Shown here in pieces: positions 25,783 through 35,458 of a stretch of 41,287 nt of DNA. Each line of letters begins with the position of its first letter. Positions within the stretch are counted from its first letter, which is position 1. The notes beneath the pieces are model-generated. The model ran no database searches. It was not told the DNA's origin and was given only the letters and a program-made list of their open reading frames with translations. The translations under genes were made by a program, and so were the position numbers. Source of the stretch: JADFWK01 sp035527895 (lineage in GTDB: Bacteria > Desulfobacterota > DSM-4660 > Desulfatiglandales > B25-G16); contig DATKZQ010000005.1 of assembly GCA_035527895.1 (NCBI GenBank), positions 1 through 41,287 on the forward strand. The letters are read 5' to 3'.

Positions 25783-26211
25783 ATGTATTCAAAGGTGGTT
25801 CTTCTCAGATTTTCTCGGGATATAGTCGATCAGCCCATTGTGGTCAATTTGGTAAAAAAGTTCGATCTTTCTTTTAACATATTGAAGGCCACGATTTACC
25901 CGAGAAAAGAGGGCATGGTGGTTATGGAGTTGGCTGGCATCCGCAAAAACTACAACGCCGGCATCAGATATCTGAAAGATCTCGGTGTCAAAGTCGACAA
26001 CATTGGCCAAGACATCAGGAGAAACGAAGAGAGATGCTTTCACTGCGGTGTGTGTACGGCAGTTTGTCCCACCAGGGCACTCTATATTGAGAGGCCGGAG
26101 ATGAGCGTGATCTTTGACAGGGATCGGTGCAGTGCCTGTGAGCTGTGCGTAACAGCCTGTCCCGCTCGGGCCATGGAGGTTAGTTTTGATAAGGCCCTGC
26201 TCGGCTCATGA
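25783..26211 (+). CDS. NIL-domain ferredoxin with two [4Fe-4S] clusters
   Basis: 142 aa. Residues 1-80 form a NIL (ACT-like) domain as found in methionine-related proteins. The C-terminal ferredoxin has C85, C88, C91, C95 and C116, C119, C122, C126 in the usual CxxCxxCxxxCP spacing. Similar NIL ferredoxins in anaerobes and methanogens work with a DUF39 protein in homocysteine formation; no DUF39 gene is present here. GGGAGG lies 5 nt before the ATG. Confidence 0.92.
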   Translation: MYSKVVLLRFSRDIVDQPIVVNLVKKFDLSFNILKATIYPRKEGMVVMELAGIRKNYNAGIRYLKDLGVKVDNIGQDIRRNEERCFHCGVCTAVCPTRALYIERPEMSVIFDRDRCSACELCVTACPARAMEVSFDKALLGS

Positions 26212-26256
26212 GCGAATGGCCCCATAAGATCAGGATAGGTTAACCAGGCCAAGGGC

Positions 26257-27321
26257 ATGAGCAGGAGGAACAAAAGGGTTGCCGTTGCCCTCAGTGGTGG
26301 CTTGGATAGTGCTTCCGCTGCCCTGAGCCTGATGGATGAAGGATGGCAGGTGGAAGGAATTCACCTTATCCTTCCTCTGCCGGCTAGAGAAAAGGCAAGA
26401 AAAGCGAAGACCGTTAAGGGTATTGGAGAGAGGCTTCGTATTCCCCTTCATCTCTTGGATGTGCGAGATCTATTCCACAAAAAGGTTATTGATTACTTTG
26501 TCCGCGCTTACTCCTCAGGGATCACTCCCAATCCATGTGTTGTCTGTAATCATCTCATCAAGTTTGAGCAGATAGGTGCCTGGATTCACGGCAACGGTAT
26601 CGACTATATGGCTACGGGCCATTACGCCAGGACGAGGTTGAGTTCAAACGGAACTGATGTGGAGTTACTCAGAGGGAAGGACACGAACAAGGACCAATCC
26701 TATTTTCTGCACCGGCTCAACCAGCACCATCTGTCAAGACTAATCTTTCCCGTAGGGTACAGGAAAAAAGACGAGCTTTACCGAGAAGCAAAAAACATGG
26801 ACCTTCTTGACTCCATGTGTCATGAAAGCCAGGAGATTTGTTTTATTCCCGATAACGACTACCGGTCTTTTCTGAATCGCCAGGTCGCCCGTAGCCCGTT
26901 ATCATCTGGAAATATCGTCGATCTTGATGGTAAGATCCTGGGTGTTCATTCCGGTACGCACGCATATACGATAGGCCAGAGACATGGGCTCGGAATTGCC
27001 TCCACTGAACCCCTCTATGTCTATGAGATTAGGGCTGAAACACAAGAGGTAGTTGTTGGTCCGCGAGAGACGCTCTATTCAAAGACACTTTGTGCCGATG
27101 ATTACACCTGGATAGGAACCCGGCCATCTCAAAAGGAGATACGGGTGGAGGCTCAGATACGGTATAGACATGAACCGGCTTCCGGTACGCTGACTGTAGT
27201 CTCTGCCGATACGGTTTATTTCGAATTTGATGATCCACAATGGGCAATAACTCCTGGTCAGGCCCTTGTGTGCTATGATGGAGAAAAAGTGCTTGGTGGC
27301 GGGTGGATAAGAAAGGCATAG
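26257..27321 (+). CDS. mnmA: tRNA-specific 2-thiouridylase
   Basis: Thiolates U34 of Lys, Glu and Gln tRNAs at C2, using ATP and a persulfide relay. The PP-loop is ALSGGLDSASAA; the catalytic cysteines are C97 in NPCVVCN and C195 in SQEICFIP. ATGHYAR, KDTNKDQSYFLHRL and YTIGQRHGLGIAS are further family blocks. 354 aa is normal. The ribosome site is weak (AAGGG abuts the ATG). It is followed by a second tRNA-modification gene, mtaB. Confidence 0.95.
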   Translation: MSRRNKRVAVALSGGLDSASAALSLMDEGWQVEGIHLILPLPAREKARKAKTVKGIGERLRIPLHLLDVRDLFHKKVIDYFVRAYSSGITPNPCVVCNHLIKFEQIGAWIHGNGIDYMATGHYARTRLSSNGTDVELLRGKDTNKDQSYFLHRLNQHHLSRLIFPVGYRKKDELYREAKNMDLLDSMCHESQEICFIPDNDYRSFLNRQVARSPLSSGNIVDLDGKILGVHSGTHAYTIGQRHGLGIASTEPLYVYEIRAETQEVVVGPRETLYSKTLCADDYTWIGTRPSQKEIRVEAQIRYRHEPASGTLTVVSADTVYFEFDDPQWAITPGQALVCYDGEKVLGGGWIRKA

Positions 27322-27338
27322 GGTTCAAGTGCTGCAAG

Positions 27339-28652
27339 ATGTCAAAGGCCTTTAAGGTTATTACGCTCGGTTGTAAAGTAAATCAGTACGAGTCTGCCTC
27401 CCTTGAAGAGTCATTGGTATCCAAGGGATGCCGAAAGGTGGGTACAGATGGTTCGGCAGACCTGGTAATCATCAATACCTGTATCGTTACTGCAAAGGCG
27501 AGTTATCAGTCTCGGCAGGCAATCAGAAGAGCCATCAGGGAAAATCCTGGAGCAATCATCACGGTTACGGGTTGTTATGGCCAGGTGTATCCCGATGAGT
27601 TGACCGGGATTAAAGGGGTGGATGTGATCTCAGGGAATAAGGGAAAGGACTCCTTGCCCGAAATAGTGGCTCATGGCAGTCACCAAGATCCGCCCCTTGT
27701 TCTGCAGGAAGATTTCGGGGTCAGTTACCCCTTTGAGCACACCAAAATCAAGGGGTTTGGTGGAAGAACGAGGGCCTTTTTGAAGGTGCAAGACGGTTGT
27801 GATTGCTTCTGCTCGTACTGCATTGTCCCCAGGGCCCGGGGTCCAATCAGGAGTCTCGAACCTGAGAAGGTCATTGGAGACATGGATGATTTAGAGCGGA
27901 ATGGGTATAGGGAGGTGGTGCTTACGGGGGTTAACCTCGGGAGGTATGGATCGGATCTGGGCAAAGGAATAAACCTGACCCGCCTGCTCACCGAAATCAA
28001 TAACAAGAGACGTGCCCTCAGGATACGACTGAGCTCCCTTGAGCCTACGGAAATAGATCGCGAGCTCATTGAATTAATGGGGGCGAGCGATTTGCTCTGC
28101 CGGCATTTTCATATCTCCTTACAGAGCGGAGATGATTCTGTATTGAGAAGGATGAATCGGCATTACACAGCCGAGGTGTTCACGGCGCTGGTAAAGAATA
28201 TCGTTAAACAAATCCCAAGGGTTTCTATAGGTATTGATGTGTTAGTTGGTTTCCCTGGAGAAACGCAATCGGCCTTTCATAATACCTTCAGCCTCCTGGA
28301 GGAACTCCCGGTAACCTACATGCACGTATTTCCGTTTTCAAAAAGAAAGGGCACGGCGGCTGCGAGATTTCCTGAGCAAATCGATCACAAGATGATCAGG
28401 GAACGGGCCCTCCTGCTCAGGAGACTGGACAAGCAAAAGAGAAAGGCCTTCTGGTCTACTCTGGTAGGAGATACCTTTCAGGTGCTCACTGAGGGGTGGA
28501 ACCCACGAGAGAAGAACGTAATCAGGGGTTTGAGCGACAACTATGTGAGGTTCACGTTTTCCTCAAGGAAAACGAGCACCAATGAGATGGTCAAAATACA
28601 GGCAACAAAGGTAACGGAAAAAGGGATAAACGGTTTGCCAATAGCAGGCTAG
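27339..28652 (+). CDS. mtaB: Threonylcarbamoyladenosine tRNA methylthiotransferase (MiaB family)
   Basis: Radical SAM enzyme that adds a methylthio group to t6A37 of tRNA. The N-terminal UPF0004 domain begins KVITLGCKVNQYESA and has further cysteines in NTCIVT and VTGCYGQ. The radical SAM motif is the CxxxCxxC in GCDCFCSYCIVPRARG. LTGVNLGRYGSDL and HISLQSGDDSVLRRMNR follow, and a TRAM domain is at the end. ATG 27339 gives the typical MtaB N-terminus; a GTG at 27303 would overlap mnmA by 19 bp. It is convergent with greA, 9 bp apart. Confidence 0.94.
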   Translation: MSKAFKVITLGCKVNQYESASLEESLVSKGCRKVGTDGSADLVIINTCIVTAKASYQSRQAIRRAIRENPGAIITVTGCYGQVYPDELTGIKGVDVISGNKGKDSLPEIVAHGSHQDPPLVLQEDFGVSYPFEHTKIKGFGGRTRAFLKVQDGCDCFCSYCIVPRARGPIRSLEPEKVIGDMDDLERNGYREVVLTGVNLGRYGSDLGKGINLTRLLTEINNKRRALRIRLSSLEPTEIDRELIELMGASDLLCRHFHISLQSGDDSVLRRMNRHYTAEVFTALVKNIVKQIPRVSIGIDVLVGFPGETQSAFHNTFSLLEELPVTYMHVFPFSKRKGTAAARFPEQIDHKMIRERALLLRRLDKQKRKAFWSTLVGDTFQVLTEGWNPREKNVIRGLSDNYVRFTFSSRKTSTNEMVKIQATKVTEKGINGLPIAG

Positions 28653-28661
28653 GGAAGAGAT

Positions 28662-29132
28662 CTAGTATATTTCCAGGACCTCGAATTCTTGAGTCCCACC
28701 AGGTGTGTTAATTTTGACAATATCTCCCTCTTCCTTGCCAATAAGGGCCTTTCCCAGGGGGGAGGTAACCGATATCTTGCCGGACTCGGGATCAGATTCG
28801 TATGGTCCCATGAGCTGGTAAGTCACCTTCCGGCCGTTTGTGAGGCTTTCCAGTTCAACCTTTGTTCCAAAGACAATCCTTTCCCCCCTCAGCTCATCTA
28901 TCTCGATCACCTCTGATCCGTTAATTGCCATCTCCAATTCATTGATTTTCGCGCTTAATAACGATTGGCGCTCTTTAGCCGCATGATACTCTGCGTTTTC
29001 GTTGAGATCGCCATGAGATCTGGCCTCTTCGATAGCCTTTATGTTGCTTGGACGCTCAACGGTCAGGATATGGCGCAGTTCCTCTCGAAGCTTTTCCAAT
29101 CCCTCTCTCGTAATGGGGACTTTATTTACCAT
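28662..29132 (-). CDS. greA: Transcription elongation factor GreA
   Basis: Rescues backtracked RNA polymerase by stimulating transcript cleavage. The N-terminal coiled coil carries the acidic tip motif DLNENAEYHAAKE; the C-terminal FKBP-like domain has SPLGKALIGKEEGD. GGAGGG sits 6 nt before ATG 29132; a TTG one codon upstream is inside the spacer and is not used. 156 aa is standard length. Confidence 0.97.
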   Translation of the reverse strand: MVNKVPITREGLEKLREELRHILTVERPSNIKAIEEARSHGDLNENAEYHAAKERQSLLSAKINELEMAINGSEVIEIDELRGERIVFGTKVELESLTNGRKVTYQLMGPYESDPESGKISVTSPLGKALIGKEEGDIVKINTPGGTQEFEVLEIY

Positions 29133-30119
29133 CAATGCCCTCCTTCAACGAGCTCGATCTCAGATCAAGCTCTTGGTGAAGAAACTACCACTTTTCGAAG
29201 AAACGGTCAAACGCTTAATAACAGCAGGAAGGATACGCGTGTATTGACAAGCATTTAAGGAAAATAGAGTCGATGAGTGCCTCTGCACAATCGGCAAGGA
29301 GAGGTCCGAGCAGGTTTCATAACATGGAAGCGGGCGACAGAGGGATATGATAACTAAAGTTTTGATCAAAGAGAGACGATACAATCTTAAGAAGTTCGTT
29401 GTCTTCTATGGCTTTCTTTCGTCCCTTTCATTTCGAGGTGAGAGGCGCCACCGGGATAAGGCTGTGGTAATTGAGACACGCAAAATTCATCGAATGATTC
29501 TGGAGTCCCTTCCCATAAAAGGGCCTTATGAATGGTTCTTGAGGTGTCGGGTTGGATGTTTGGGTACAAAAGGTGTTCAAAATACGGCATAATAAAAGGG
29601 AGACAGGCCGGTCCGAGACCTAGCGTAAGACATCAGGAGATGCCATGGATTTCCTGTCATCGGGCGCGTTCTAGGGGGTGGGTGATGTATGCGCCTGGAC
29701 CTTCAGGAAGCGACTTTGGGAAAAAAATGCCGGTTAAGGCTTTGAAATGATGAGTAAAATCTTCCGAGCAGTGTAAGGGGGCTTTGAAAAGAGGACTGGA
29801 TAGCCACGATACCCTTTTGATTGGTCAGCCATGGGTGACTTGTGTTCAAGGTCCCCGAGGCAAGGGATAAGGATGCGGACCAGTGAGGGATTCGATAGCG
29901 AGCATCGTCGAGAAATAATGGTATATGTTTTGCATGAATATACACCCGGGGCAGAATAACCATACTAGGTCTATTCGTAGATTTGCTTGTCAGAACCCTT
30001 ATTAATCTGGCTCGTCCCATTAAGATTATGGTTGCTGCTAAAGGGCAGGGGACCTCTTTCGGGGAACGGGCGGTGACAAAAAACCAATATTCGAAAATTA
30101 AACCTACACCAGATAGGAG
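29133..30119. other. 990-bp stretch without a supported gene
   Basis: Only short frames with no recognisable family are found. The longest is on the minus strand at 29703-30020 (105 codons); it has no ribosome site I can support and a composition unlike the neighbours, so it is not called. The plus strand between about 29750 and 29990 has several short stem-forming segments and could encode an RNA, but no known RNA was recognised. AGGAGG just before 30126 belongs to the next gene. Confidence 0.5.
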
Positions 30120-30125
30120 GTTTCT

Positions 30126-31559
30126 ATGACCTTTCCGGATGCGCTTATCATATGGCCTAGCTCTCCAGTTTTATCCCTGATCGTAGAGCTGGTTGTCGCC
30201 GTTGTCTTGCTTTACCTTGCCCGCTGGCCGGTGCATAAGGCTATCCATTCGCTCAGCACGGTCATCAGTAACGGCCTCCGTTTGATGGCACGTTCAGTGC
30301 TTATCGCTGAAAAAAGGGTGATGGAGCGCAATAAAGAAGTACTCCTCACCGGAGGGGCGAAAGCAGAGGAACGGCTGATCGAACGGGAATTTTATCGGGT
30401 CGATGCAGTGGTAAAGCGGGATATGAGCTCATACCCTGCCCTCCAGCGCAAGATCGGAGAACAGATTACACGGATCGATGAAGACTACCGCGAAAGCACT
30501 GAGCTGCCAGTGCCGCCTCCCGATTGGGTGAAGGCGGTAGACACCCTGGCAAAGTTGACCACACGAGGGGACAGCTGGATTGGGAATATATTGAGCGAGA
30601 TACATAAGACGGCCGCGGCCCAGTATAAAAATACCATGGAGGAATACCGCAAGGCAGTCCGCGTACGACATTCACTCCTGGAGAAGATGATGCCATACTG
30701 GCGAAAGCTGTCACAGACCCTCGACCAGGTCGACAAAACCATTATCGGCTTGCACGAGAGGAGCAAAGTAATCGACAGCCGAATGGGTGAATACGAAGAG
30801 ATCCGACAGAAAACTGACAAGGCTGCGCGCATGTTATCTTCCTCGGCCATGACCCAGTTCTTAATCTCGGCGCTCGTTCTGCTCATTGCCATAGGTGGGG
30901 CCGTTATCAACTTCAATCTCATCGCGCTACCGATGTCTGAGATGGTGGGAGGGGGGAGCTACATCGGTAATTTTAAGACCTCTAACATTGCTGCATTGGT
31001 GATCATCCTCGTTGAGGTGGCCATGGGGCTCTACCTCATGGAATCGCTGCGCATCACTCATTTGTTTCCGGTTATCGGGCACATGGATGACAAGATGCGT
31101 ACCCGCATGATCTATGTCACCTTTACCATCCTGCTGATCTTAGCGGGGGTTGAATCTGCCTTGGCCTTTATGAGGGACCGCATTGCTGCGGACATGCAGG
31201 CCTTGAGACAAACTCTTGCCACAGCAACGGAAGCACAGCCGGTAAGCAGCTGGATTCCCACGGTTGGACAGATGGTGATGGGCTTTATTCTGCCTTTTGC
31301 ACTAACCTTCGTAGCCATTCCGCTGGAGTCCTTTGTGCATTCCTCGCGCGGCGTATTTGGGGCGGGATTGGCAGCATTGTTGCGGCTGCTTTCATTTGCC
31401 CTCAGGCTCTTGGGGAATATGGTCAAATATCTGGGGGAGTTTTTGGTTAATGTGTACGACGTGTTAATCTTTCCGCCGTTGTGGCTGGAGAATCTGATCC
31501 GAAACAAAGAGCACGTGGGTGATGTTGCCGAAGTCATAGTTAATGAGGAGGTGTCGTGA
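30126..31559 (+). CDS. Uncharacterised multi-pass membrane protein with coiled-coil region
   Basis: 477 aa; family not recognised. One membrane helix near the N-terminus (about 14-33) is followed by a long charged helical region (about 50-235, with SLLEKMMPYWRKLSQTLDQV), then four or five membrane helices (about 240-262, 285-303, 325-345, 376-398, and an amphipathic region 405-450). AGGAGG lies 6 nt before the ATG. Its stop overlaps the start of the VWA lipoprotein gene (TGATG), so the two are translationally coupled and very likely form a complex, the lipoprotein being displayed at the membrane. Confidence 0.8.
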   Translation: MTFPDALIIWPSSPVLSLIVELVVAVVLLYLARWPVHKAIHSLSTVISNGLRLMARSVLIAEKRVMERNKEVLLTGGAKAEERLIEREFYRVDAVVKRDMSSYPALQRKIGEQITRIDEDYRESTELPVPPPDWVKAVDTLAKLTTRGDSWIGNILSEIHKTAAAQYKNTMEEYRKAVRVRHSLLEKMMPYWRKLSQTLDQVDKTIIGLHERSKVIDSRMGEYEEIRQKTDKAARMLSSSAMTQFLISALVLLIAIGGAVINFNLIALPMSEMVGGGSYIGNFKTSNIAALVIILVEVAMGLYLMESLRITHLFPVIGHMDDKMRTRMIYVTFTILLILAGVESALAFMRDRIAADMQALRQTLATATEAQPVSSWIPTVGQMVMGFILPFALTFVAIPLESFVHSSRGVFGAGLAALLRLLSFALRLLGNMVKYLGEFLVNVYDVLIFPPLWLENLIRNKEHVGDVAEVIVNEEVS

Positions 31560-32209
31560 TGAAACGGTTGCTGGCTCTGAGCCTTATATCCATCTCATTG
31601 CTACTGAGCGGGTGCCCTGATACGACCAGTCATTCACAGGGAGTCTACATGCTCTTGGATAGCTCAGGCACCTACCGCAACGAGATAAAGCGGGCACAGG
31701 CTATTATCAATTACCTCCTTGGAACCCTGCAACCCGGAGACTCCCTTGCGGTGGCTCGGATTGACAGTGGCAGTTTTAGCGAGAAGGACATCATTGCCAA
31801 GATGACCTTTGACAGGAGGCCCTCGGTGACCAACCAACAGAAGCGCCTCTTTAAGCAAAAGGTGGATGACTTCGTTGCCGCGGTAAAGGGCAGCGCCTAC
31901 ACGGATATCACGGGAGGGGTTCTGCAGGCGGCGGAATACTTGAATGAAACGGGAGCAGGAAGAAAACACATCCTCATATTCTCAGATCTGAAAGAGGAGT
32001 TAGCTAAGGGGCAGGTCCGCAATTTTCCTATCCAACTGTCCGGGTGCAAGGTGGTCGCGCTCAACGTTACCAAGCTGCGGAGCGATAATATTGATCCCCG
32101 GGATTACTACAAAAGGGTGGAAGAATGGAAAGAACGAGTTGAGGCAGGGGGCGGAGAGTGGAGAATAGTGAATGATCTCGAAAGGCTTGAGTCCATACTT
32201 GCCGATTAG
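31559..32209 (+). CDS. VWA-domain lipoprotein
   Basis: 216 aa. A lipoprotein signal peptide ends in LLLSGC (lipobox). The rest is a von Willebrand A-like domain: YMLLDSSGTYR replaces the canonical DxSxS of the metal site (D-S-S-G-T), followed by YTDITGGVLQAAEYL and HILIFSDLKEE. The C-terminal EAGGGEWRIVNDLERLESIL is also typical of the fold. Probably outer- or inner-membrane anchored in the periplasm. The start at ATG 31559 follows GAGGAGGT and overlaps the membrane-protein stop by one base. Confidence 0.88.
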   Translation: MKRLLALSLISISLLLSGCPDTTSHSQGVYMLLDSSGTYRNEIKRAQAIINYLLGTLQPGDSLAVARIDSGSFSEKDIIAKMTFDRRPSVTNQQKRLFKQKVDDFVAAVKGSAYTDITGGVLQAAEYLNETGAGRKHILIFSDLKEELAKGQVRNFPIQLSGCKVVALNVTKLRSDNIDPRDYYKRVEEWKERVEAGGGEWRIVNDLERLESILAD

Positions 32210-32336
32210 GTGTGCCGTTGAAGGACTGTGAGGGTTGCGTCGTGCTTACGAAAGCTGCCACGAAAAGGCGATCTTATCTCTTAGAAGTGATAATGAGAGG
32301 TGTGATTCTCTCCTCTGAGGCTAAAGGGGATATGCC

Positions 32337-33329
32337 ATGGTAGGCAAAAGATATCATACCCTGGTAATCATGCCGTCTACGCCAGGGAAGAGGATTATCA
32401 AATTCTCTCTCCCTTCCTTGTGCTGGCGCTTCTTTTTCTTGACGGTGGCAGCGGTGCTGTGTTGGGCGGGGCTGGGAACCTGGAGCCTTTATCAACACAA
32501 ACAGATTACCGATCGGTCCCTCACGTTACTAAAGGAAAACCTGTTGACCAAAGGCCAGCTTGAAGATCAAAGACAAAAGATTGCGTATCTCAACAACGAG
32601 CTTGAAGAGATTCGGAAGCAGTCTCTGTATATTCGGAGATTCTTAGGTCTCGAACCGTCGGGTATGTCTGGAGGAAAACTCGGTCAGGGTGGAAAAGAGA
32701 TCTTTGCCCCGGCCTACGATAATCGTCCCGATGTAACCCCTCTCAGTACGAGCGAGCAGATAAACTTCTCCCATACTAGCCCTCCATCATGGCTTACCAG
32801 CCAAGAAGTAACGCAACTCCACGCGGATTTGAATGGGATCATCAAGACACTACATGACAGAGAAAAGGAGATGGAGCACACCCCCTCCATTTCTCCTATT
32901 GATCCCAGAAAATCGTGGCTTTCGTCGTTGTTCGGCATGAGGATTAGCCCCTTTACCGGCCGCAAACACTTTCACCTGGGCGTGGATATAGCAGGCTGGA
33001 AGGGAACCCCCATCATGGCTCCGGCCAAAGGGAACGTTACGGATGTTCGAAAGTGGGGTGCACTCGGTCTTATGGTGAGAATAAAACATAGCTCTACGTA
33101 TACTACAGAGTATGGTCATTTAGAGAAAGCTATCGTTAAGAAAGGGCAAAGTGTGGAGCGGGGAGAGATAATCGGCTATATGGGAAATTCGGGAAGGAGT
33201 ACAGGGTATCATCTTCATTACGGCATGAAGAGAAAAGGAAAACACGTTGACCCATTGCCCTATATGATGGATTGGGACAAGAACTATTTCCTCTTTGCAG
33301 AAGGGGACAAAGAAACAGAAGAAAAGTAA
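32337..33329 (+). CDS. M23-family peptidase with membrane anchor
   Basis: 330 aa. A membrane helix (about 29-50) is followed by a periplasmic coiled coil (about 62-100) and a LytM/M23 metallopeptidase domain at the C-terminus. Zinc ligands are H213 and D217 in HFHLGVDIAG and H294 in YHLHYGM; YGHL is also present. Such enzymes cut peptidoglycan cross-bridges or activate other hydrolases. The bactofilin gene 32 bp downstream suggests a shared role in cell shape or division-wall remodelling, a frequent pairing. Confidence 0.93.
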   Translation: MVGKRYHTLVIMPSTPGKRIIKFSLPSLCWRFFFLTVAAVLCWAGLGTWSLYQHKQITDRSLTLLKENLLTKGQLEDQRQKIAYLNNELEEIRKQSLYIRRFLGLEPSGMSGGKLGQGGKEIFAPAYDNRPDVTPLSTSEQINFSHTSPPSWLTSQEVTQLHADLNGIIKTLHDREKEMEHTPSISPIDPRKSWLSSLFGMRISPFTGRKHFHLGVDIAGWKGTPIMAPAKGNVTDVRKWGALGLMVRIKHSSTYTTEYGHLEKAIVKKGQSVERGEIIGYMGNSGRSTGYHLHYGMKRKGKHVDPLPYMMDWDKNYFLFAEGDKETEEK

Positions 33330-33361
33330 GTTCCAAAGCTCGATGACTACTGAAGGTAACC

Positions 33362-33781
33362 ATGAGAAAGGCAGATAAAAGAACGAAAACGGTGGAAAGC
33401 ATCATAGGCCATGATGCCTATCTTGAGGGGACCCTGTCCTCAAAGGGGAGTCTGCGAATCGACGGGCGCGTAAAGGGAGCGGTACTATGCGAAAGCATGG
33501 TAATAATCGGCAGTGAAGGTTACGTGGAAGGAGAGATTACGTCGTACGACGTGTTTATTGCAGGTGAATTCAGAGGCAATGTCACCGCGAAAAACAGGTT
33601 GGAAATCGCTGAAAATGGGAAGGTTTATGGTGACATCACTACCGCAAAGATAGTAATAGATCCCGGGGTGCTCTTTGAAGGAAGATGTAGAATGATCTCT
33701 GAAAAAGACACTGCAGATTCCGGCGGTTCGTTTTCCACCGCCGTTCCCCTTGAGGCCTCGTACTCCCGCGCAGCTTCCTGA
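33362..33781 (+). CDS. Bactofilin
   Basis: 139-aa polymer-forming cytoskeletal protein. The central right-handed beta-helix is seen as short repeating strands (LEGTLSSKGSLRIDGRVKG, EGYVEGEITSYDVFIAG, RGNVTAKNRLEIAENGKVYG). N- and C-termini are short and polar. GAAGGT precedes the ATG. The upstream M23 peptidase is the usual partner. Confidence 0.95.
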   Translation: MRKADKRTKTVESIIGHDAYLEGTLSSKGSLRIDGRVKGAVLCESMVIIGSEGYVEGEITSYDVFIAGEFRGNVTAKNRLEIAENGKVYGDITTAKIVIDPGVLFEGRCRMISEKDTADSGGSFSTAVPLEASYSRAAS

Positions 33782-33931
33782 GGCTTGAGCCGGTCTTCTT
33801 TGCTTCCCCCCAATCATGCTTCCCGCGATTCTAAGTGTAGCGGTCCACGCGCCACTCACCGGAAGAATCAGGTCTTTAGGGGTGTTCCAAGGCGTGCTGG
33901 CCAGGTAGTGGGTTTTGATTTCGAAGCGGCT

Positions 33932-35458
33932 CTAGCGGGCACCTGCCAGTTTCTTATATCTTTCCAACATCTTTCTCGGGGTCACGGTAGATCTCTCATA
34001 TTTTGGCAATTCCTTTTCTATCCCGAACAGATATTTTGCGATACTCTTTAAACCCTCAAGATCATATCGTGACATCATGGTGATCGTTTCCATCTGAGGC
34101 GACCCACCGCCGTGAAGACCGGCCACCTGCATTACCCCTGCCAGCTCTGAGGTAATGAGACCTTCTATGCCCCGAAAGCATCGATGCTGATTTTGGGAGG
34201 AAATCCTGGAATTCCTCATGAGGTATTTATGTGCCAGATCCCCTGTTTCCTCGGAGAAGAACTCTTCCTCAAAGGGCATGGTTGCGCACAAACCTCCGGC
34301 CAGGTCAGCAACAATTTTATATTCATTGTATATTTCCTCTCCGGCTAATCTCCTGCCAGCATTCGTTAAAATTTCGTCAGGTATGCAGGTTCCCGATGTA
34401 GATCTCTCGGCACGGTATGCGCTCATCTGGCCGGCGGCAAAGACAAGCTCTGCCGTTCCAATCAGGTGGGATATTTTGTCCCTCACGTGGTCTTCTTTTT
34501 CTATACCGTTATATTCAGCTACAAGGGCGGCTGCACTGGCAAAGACTTCTGATATAGCGGGTTTGCATCCGGTGTACGAATGCCGGTGATAGTGTGCGAA
34601 AAGCAGCGCCAAAAACCCGGCGAACGGCGTCTGGCGTGGGTCCCCCTTTCCGTCGAGAAAAACCCTTTCTCGCGGAACGAAAACGTCATCGAATATGGTA
34701 AATGATTCGGCATCCCCCATTTCAGAAATGGGGGCCTGCAGGTACTTACTCCGGTGATGATATGCAGGTCGAGTAAGCATTTTTATCCCTTCCAAATCAG
34801 CCGGAACGGCAAAGGCAACGGCATAATCGTGATCGTTTTCGGTCATGAATCGGGTTGGTATGACTATGATTTCATCGCTCACCGGGGCGGTCGTGTTATC
34901 GATCTTTGCACCACGGACCACAATGCCGTCAGGCCTGCTCTCGAGTATCCTAAGGTAGAGGTCCGGGTCTACCTGCTCATGGGGCCTTTTCAACCGGTCA
35001 CCCTTGGTATCGGTTTGGGCACAATTGGCACATATATCATTGTCCTGCCAATACCTGAGATAGCTCAAAAAATTTTGGTTCGTATCGGTTCCCAAGGTTT
35101 GGTCCATCTCATACGTGACAACTGAGAGCGCATTCATGCCGTCAATGCCCATACACCTCATGATACAGCCCCCTACGCGGTGACACAGGAGTTTCGTCAT
35201 GAGCTGCTTCTTTAACAGATCATCTGTGCTTTGGTGGATATGAGTGAACCTACTTATCTTCTCTCCGGTTAGATGGGATGTGGCAGTGCACAGGCTTTGC
35301 CACTCCGGATCGTTCGCCCTGTCGTAGGTCTCCCTAATGATCCGTAACTGCCCGGCAAGCCTTTCATCAGTTCTACCCACCCGCTCGCCGGCCATATAAA
35401 GATTTCGTGACAACTTCTTGAGCCGATTATAGTAGTCGTCAAATGTCTTCAGTCCCAT
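33932..35458 (-). CDS. abfD: 4-hydroxybutyryl-CoA dehydratase / vinylacetyl-CoA isomerase-like (HpaB fold)
   Basis: 508 aa. FAD-dependent dehydratase of the 4-hydroxyphenylacetate hydroxylase fold carrying a [4Fe-4S] cluster. The cluster ligands C98 and C102 (GCIMRCMGIDGMNAL), H291 and C298 (HYHRHSYTGC) lie one number from those of Clostridium aminobutyricum AbfD (C99, C103, H292, C299), which separates it from the monooxygenases. It would convert 4-hydroxybutyryl-CoA to crotonyl-CoA. GGAGG lies 7 nt before the ATG. No CoA-transferase or alcohol dehydrogenase partner is adjacent, so substrate and pathway in this organism are inferred. Confidence 0.85.
   Translation of the reverse strand: MGLKTFDDYYNRLKKLSRNLYMAGERVGRTDERLAGQLRIIRETYDRANDPEWQSLCTATSHLTGEKISRFTHIHQSTDDLLKKQLMTKLLCHRVGGCIMRCMGIDGMNALSVVTYEMDQTLGTDTNQNFLSYLRYWQDNDICANCAQTDTKGDRLKRPHEQVDPDLYLRILESRPDGIVVRGAKIDNTTAPVSDEIIVIPTRFMTENDHDYAVAFAVPADLEGIKMLTRPAYHHRSKYLQAPISEMGDAESFTIFDDVFVPRERVFLDGKGDPRQTPFAGFLALLFAHYHRHSYTGCKPAISEVFASAAALVAEYNGIEKEDHVRDKISHLIGTAELVFAAGQMSAYRAERSTSGTCIPDEILTNAGRRLAGEEIYNEYKIVADLAGGLCATMPFEEEFFSEETGDLAHKYLMRNSRISSQNQHRCFRGIEGLITSELAGVMQVAGLHGGGSPQMETITMMSRYDLEGLKSIAKYLFGIEKELPKYERSTVTPRKMLERYKKLAGAR

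Noticed and set aside
29703..30020. 105-codon minus-strand gene
   Set aside because: No ribosome site, no recognisable domain, composition unlike neighbouring proteins.
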